Notes under the pieces: model-generated
Told to the model about the DNA's origin: nothing
Seen by the model: only the letters and a program-made list of their open reading frames with translations
Database searches by the model: none
Program-made: the position numbers and the translations under genes
NCBI RefSeq assembly: GCF_900109045.1
Contig: NZ_FNYL01000001.1
Coordinates: forward strand, 259,386-323,385
Source: Dyadobacter sp. SG02
Lineage (GTDB): Bacteria; Bacteroidota; Bacteroidia; Cytophagales; Spirosomataceae
Direction of reading: 5' to 3'
Length of the DNA stretch: 64,000 nucleotides
Part shown: positions 61,130 to 64,000 of the stretch, piece after piece
Layout of the letters: the number at the start of each line of letters is the position of its first letter
Position numbering within the stretch: the first letter of the stretch is position 1

Positions 61130-61558
61130 TCAGGCTACGCGGCAGAATGCCCCGATCCCTCGGTTCAGAACGAACTTGACAATTTTCTTGACAAGAAATT
61201 TGATGATCACCCCGCCCGGAAGGATTGAGGCCAGCGCTTCAAGAATTTTATCGATAATATCCGACGTCGTAGAGCCTTCATTCAAAAATCGGCAAATGAA
61301 GTCCCTGATTTTCTTTAAAATACCACGTCCCGCCCGTCTTGCTGCGAATGAACGCGCTCTGGTAGAAGCCAGTGCCGCTATTTTTTCATTGTTGTAATAC
61401 AATGAGGCCGTAACATTGGAAGCGGAAAGGTACATTTCTGCGAGGTCGTCTTCGATTTCGTCCTCTGTCAATACCGGCGTTTCGGGCAAATCCCTTTCGA
61501 TTTCTTTTTTCAGACTGTCGACGTCAATTAAGTCCAGGTTCTCGTCTTGCAACAACAT
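61130..61558 (-). CDS. Small protein with acidic head and hydrophobic tail
   Basis: 142-aa protein of unknown family. Residues 1-50 are acidic (LKKEIERDLPETPVLTEDEI), the middle (about 62-90) is basic and Arg-rich (ALASTRARSFAARRAGRGIL), and the last ~45 residues are hydrophobic and amphipathic with regular Lys (ASILPGGVIIKFLVKKIVKF). This resembles a masked membrane-active peptide: an acidic head could neutralise a cationic pore-forming tail. It lies 445 bases upstream of the 1842-aa protease gene on the same strand, so cleavage and release of the tail by the subtilase or caspase domain is an inviting hypothesis. No catalytic motif is seen. The real start could be at Met1 only. Confidence 0.65.
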   Translation of the reverse strand: MLLQDENLDLIDVDSLKKEIERDLPETPVLTEDEIEDDLAEMYLSASNVTASLYYNNEKIAALASTRARSFAARRAGRGILKKIRDFICRFLNEGSTTSDIIDKILEALASILPGGVIIKFLVKKIVKFVLNRGIGAFCRVA

Positions 61559-62235
61559 AATTCCAAATGGTTTAGATGCCTACTTATTGATCAGGTTTTC
61601 GGCAGTTCCTGCTGTGAACATGCTTAGTTCGTTCATATTCACAGCACCAAAATTATGTTATGGGCCTGCCTCTGTAAACGGGCTTTTCAACCTATTGCAC
61701 CGGGTATATTCACCGTAGTTTTCAAGCTTTCGTTGTGAAAAATCCCGGAGACTATGCTCTTCCCAGAACCTAAAACGGTCTCGCCTTCACATTCACCCGT
61801 GTGTACTCAAATGCGCACGAGTCCGAAAAAGATGAAGACATTCATAAATCGCACTCGATCAATGCGTCAGACCAAAGACGGGAAGAAAATGAACGCTTTC
61901 AATCATAAAACGGCAACGTGAGCGATTCCTAGGCGAAACCTAGGGACGAGTATCGAAAATTCAGTGCTGCCTCCGTTAAGGAAGCAACCATTGGATGGTC
62001 AGTATTGATTGGGAAGCAAAACAACATCGTTGGTCACATAGATTTTGATATCTGGTGATGGGAAGTCGTGTAAGGAATTTGATTTGAACATAAAAGTCTT
62101 CCGTTGCCATCGTCACAGGTCAGAGTGCCTGTAAACTCCGACAAGTTAACTGTGTCTGTAAGTAAAATATTCATCCTTTGCTTTGCATGAATATCAAAAC
62201 ATCGACGCGGACTGCCCTGTCAAATAATTTCAGAT
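61559..62235. other. Gene-free stretch
   Basis: No gene is supported in 677 bases. Composition is mixed, with no long frame on either strand and no clear tRNA or hairpin with a T run. Promoter signals for the 142-aa gene should lie next to 61559. Confidence 0.4.
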
Positions 62236-62418
62236 CTATGAGTTGTTAATCATATCTAATACTTTTTTATAGTATTTCTCTTTATCAGGCTCGTCAATAG
62301 CGATCAACTCGACATCATTTGCCTCAAAGAAATTAATTTTGCCCTTTGATGTATCAACACATTTTTCGGGCATGTAGTAAACGACTCTATTATTGCAGGT
62401 ATTTTCTTTATATAATAT
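62236..62418 (-). pseudogene. Truncated hypothetical gene fragment
   Basis: A minus-strand frame of about 60 codons ends in a TAG at 62236-62238 and has good protein-like text (NNRVVYYMPEKCVDTSKGKI, then ANDVELIAIDEPDKEKYYKK). It is closed upstream by an in-frame TAG just before 62418 and has no ATG before its 16th codon. It looks like the C-terminal piece of a lost gene. A short protein from the internal ATG (about 45 aa) is possible. No family is recognised. Confidence 0.4.
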
Positions 62419-62508
62419 TTTGATCGGGCTCTATGGGTCAAAAGCCACCATAGATCGCTTTCAACAAAGTTCAGAGCAAGCCCGATAATGAATTATGCGT
62501 TGCCCTGC

Positions 62509-64000
62509 TTATTTTCCTATTATAGCTTCTCTCTTTTCGTTCTGACCGAAATTGAAAGTAAGACCTGCAAACCAGCTGACGCGGGTCCGGTCGACGTATG
62601 TAAAGTCTTCTGCCGGGTCGCTTGGGAAATAGTTAGAGGTTGTATCATATCGAAGCGACAATTCTTTCCTCGTACCAACTGCCGCTCCTCCGTTCAGAAC
62701 AATTCGCTGCCGACGCCCGATCATCACGCTTGCGCCCAGCAGATATAACGGGCGCCCTTTCGTAGTAAGGCCCGCTCCAATTGACACGCCCGGGTTAAGC
62801 CCGCCCTTCCAACATGAAGTACGCCAGTATACATGGCCAAGTGTCGCAATGGCAAGACTCACGTTGTCTCTCCTTTCATCAACTGGTGTCTGACGAACCA
62901 CTTCGTTTACTTGCGAAGCGCCTTCAACAACACGTGTCTGACTCGCTACCTGGTCAATGGCCGCGTGAGTTTGGTCTGCGAGGCCCGTAAGCAATAGACC
63001 GGCGCTGAAATCCAGTTTAACCCGCCCTACGACCCAAACATCAAACGACTTGACAACCGGGTTACTGGTGGAGTCCAGCTTATTGCTCTTAGTCATAGTG
63101 AATCGGAGGACATCGGCGTTCGGATAATCCGATGCATCGATCAGCGGTGTAATTACGGTAGCGCCGTCTTTAATGGCTTTAACTGCGTTGAAAAGAGCGA
63201 AGGTTTCTTTTGCTAGGCCGTCTCTTTTGGCATAGGAGGATAATCTTTTGAGAAAATCCTTTAAAATGGCATTTTTATTTTTTGCAATTGTTTCGACTTT
63301 ATCAGTCAAATCTTTGAGTTCCAAGTCCAGCCATATCTCATTCGGATAAGGTTTAATAAGCACATAAACTCGATTCCTTTCCTTTTCAATCTCATTCAGG
63401 TCATCATCGGTCAGGCAATCAAGCTTTTGCCATTGACTAAGACTTTCGGTCAAGGAATCGGATATTGAAACAAGGCTTAACAATTTCTCTACGATTACGT
63501 TTTCTGTATCTGCCAATACAGAAGTGGCGTCGTTAGCCCCTGTCGCACCTTTTGCTGATGATTTCACTGCTTCCAGGTCTAATAAACCGGCCACATTGGA
63601 AAGGGCTTGCTTCGCATCTGTATTAAAGGCCATCGACGCGACATCGATTGAAACGGAGTTACGAAGAGGATTGATATGCTTAACTACCATGCGTGTTTTC
63701 TCTCTGGGTAAGACAAATGCCCATGAGCGTCCCATTGGATACACGACTGGCTTATTTGAATCCGTACAAAGATCGACAACCAGTTCGCTTCGGATGGGAG
63801 GTACGACTTTCGGTTTTGTCAATACGACTTTCATAGTTTTTGGCGTCGGCCCAACAATACTGATGTCGATGAAGACAAATTCAACCGTTTTATCTTTTCC
63901 ATTCCAATCTTTTGCAAATACAAGGGTGTTTTTGCCGTCCCCTTGATTTTCCACAGATTCCGGCCTTTGAGCGCCGAGCAGAATCTTGTCCACTAGCGTG
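62509..64000 (-). CDS. Hypothetical protein with C-terminal beta-barrel-like end (partial)
   Basis: At least 494 codons; the frame is open to the window edge, so the N-terminus lies outside (the GTG at 63993 is merely the first possible start inside). The N-terminal visible part is beta-rich (KTVEFVFIDISIVGPTPKTM), a long helical middle (about 165-275) follows, and the C-terminal ~120 residues alternate in beta strands ending VSWFAGLTFNFGQ, as in outer-membrane or secreted beta domains. Exact function is unknown. It reads on the same strand as the multi-protease row and may be its first or an independent gene. Confidence 0.7.
   Translation of the reverse strand, partial: TLVDKILLGAQRPESVENQGDGKNTLVFAKDWNGKDKTVEFVFIDISIVGPTPKTMKVVLTKPKVVPPIRSELVVDLCTDSNKPVVYPMGRSWAFVLPREKTRMVVKHINPLRNSVSIDVASMAFNTDAKQALSNVAGLLDLEAVKSSAKGATGANDATSVLADTENVIVEKLLSLVSISDSLTESLSQWQKLDCLTDDDLNEIEKERNRVYVLIKPYPNEIWLDLELKDLTDKVETIAKNKNAILKDFLKRLSSYAKRDGLAKETFALFNAVKAIKDGATVITPLIDASDYPNADVLRFTMTKSNKLDSTSNPVVKSFDVWVVGRVKLDFSAGLLLTGLADQTHAAIDQVASQTRVVEGASQVNEVVRQTPVDERRDNVSLAIATLGHVYWRTSCWKGGLNPGVSIGAGLTTKGRPLYLLGASVMIGRRQRIVLNGGAAVGTRKELSLRYDTTSNYFPSDPAEDFTYVDRTRVSWFAGLTFNFGQNEKREAIIGK

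Overview
The window looks like a chromosomal stretch of a Bacteroidota bacterium of the Cytophagales (Spirosomaceae, Dyadobacter-like); the genus is an inference. Supporting signs are a type IX secretion (T9SS) sorting domain, a Bacteroidota-type tyrosine integrase, TAnnTTTG-like promoter boxes, few Shine-Dalgarno sequences, and a HisKA_2 kinase / LytTR regulator pair. No rRNA, intact tRNA or CRISPR array was seen.

Region 1 (0.1-13 kb) is a defence island. A tyrosine integrase is followed by a tRNA-Leu-like fragment. A tight minus-strand gene row then holds a zinc-ribbon protein, a KAP NTPase, HsdS, HsdM, HsdR, an Mrr-type endonuclease and a TIR protein. A WYL-domain regulator is divergent from this row, with a perfect 9+5+9 palindrome in the shared control region, so it probably controls the whole block. 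Degenerate tRNA T-arm-like sequences beyond the WYL gene may mark an island edge.

Region 2 (13-24 kb) is a mobilizable element. It carries a pseudogene, membrane and coiled-coil proteins, and an overlapping gene chain (HTH, unknown, unknown, ParA-like ATPase, membrane protein). An unusual 11 x 10-bp tandem repeat and a large palindrome (oriT candidate) precede MobC-like and MOBP relaxase genes, and ArdA antirestriction lies at the far end. Inside it is the most striking locus: a minus-strand unit encoding an ECF-type sigma factor with a second sigma4-like HTH, a TnpB/Cas12f-family protein that has lost all three RuvC acidic residues, and then a structured RNA with a Cas12f-like scaffold, a candidate guide and a strong terminator. 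It fits an RNA-guided transcription activator, in which a dead Cas12f-like protein would bring a sigma factor to DNA.

Region 3 (24-34 kb) holds more conflict genes: a tripartite HipBST toxin-antitoxin operon, an AbiEi/AbiEii pair under a 36-bp perfect palindrome, a 1566-aa membrane-inserted KAP-like NTPase with a helical-repeat tail, and a decayed second abiEii copy.

Region 4 (34-50 kb) encodes a 3709-aa secreted repeat adhesin-like protein, a T9SS-sorted partner, and a divergent two-component system. A TonB-receptor remnant follows.

Region 5 (50-64 kb, minus strand) is a candidate undescribed proteolytic system. It consists of a PGB-CHAP peptidoglycan hydrolase, a 1290-aa multi-pass Cache-domain sensor with an ATPase-like tail, an 1842-aa fusion of subtilase, caspase-like peptidase, second subtilase and alpha/beta-hydrolase, a 142-aa protein with a hydrophobic tail, and a partial 494-codon protein running off the window.
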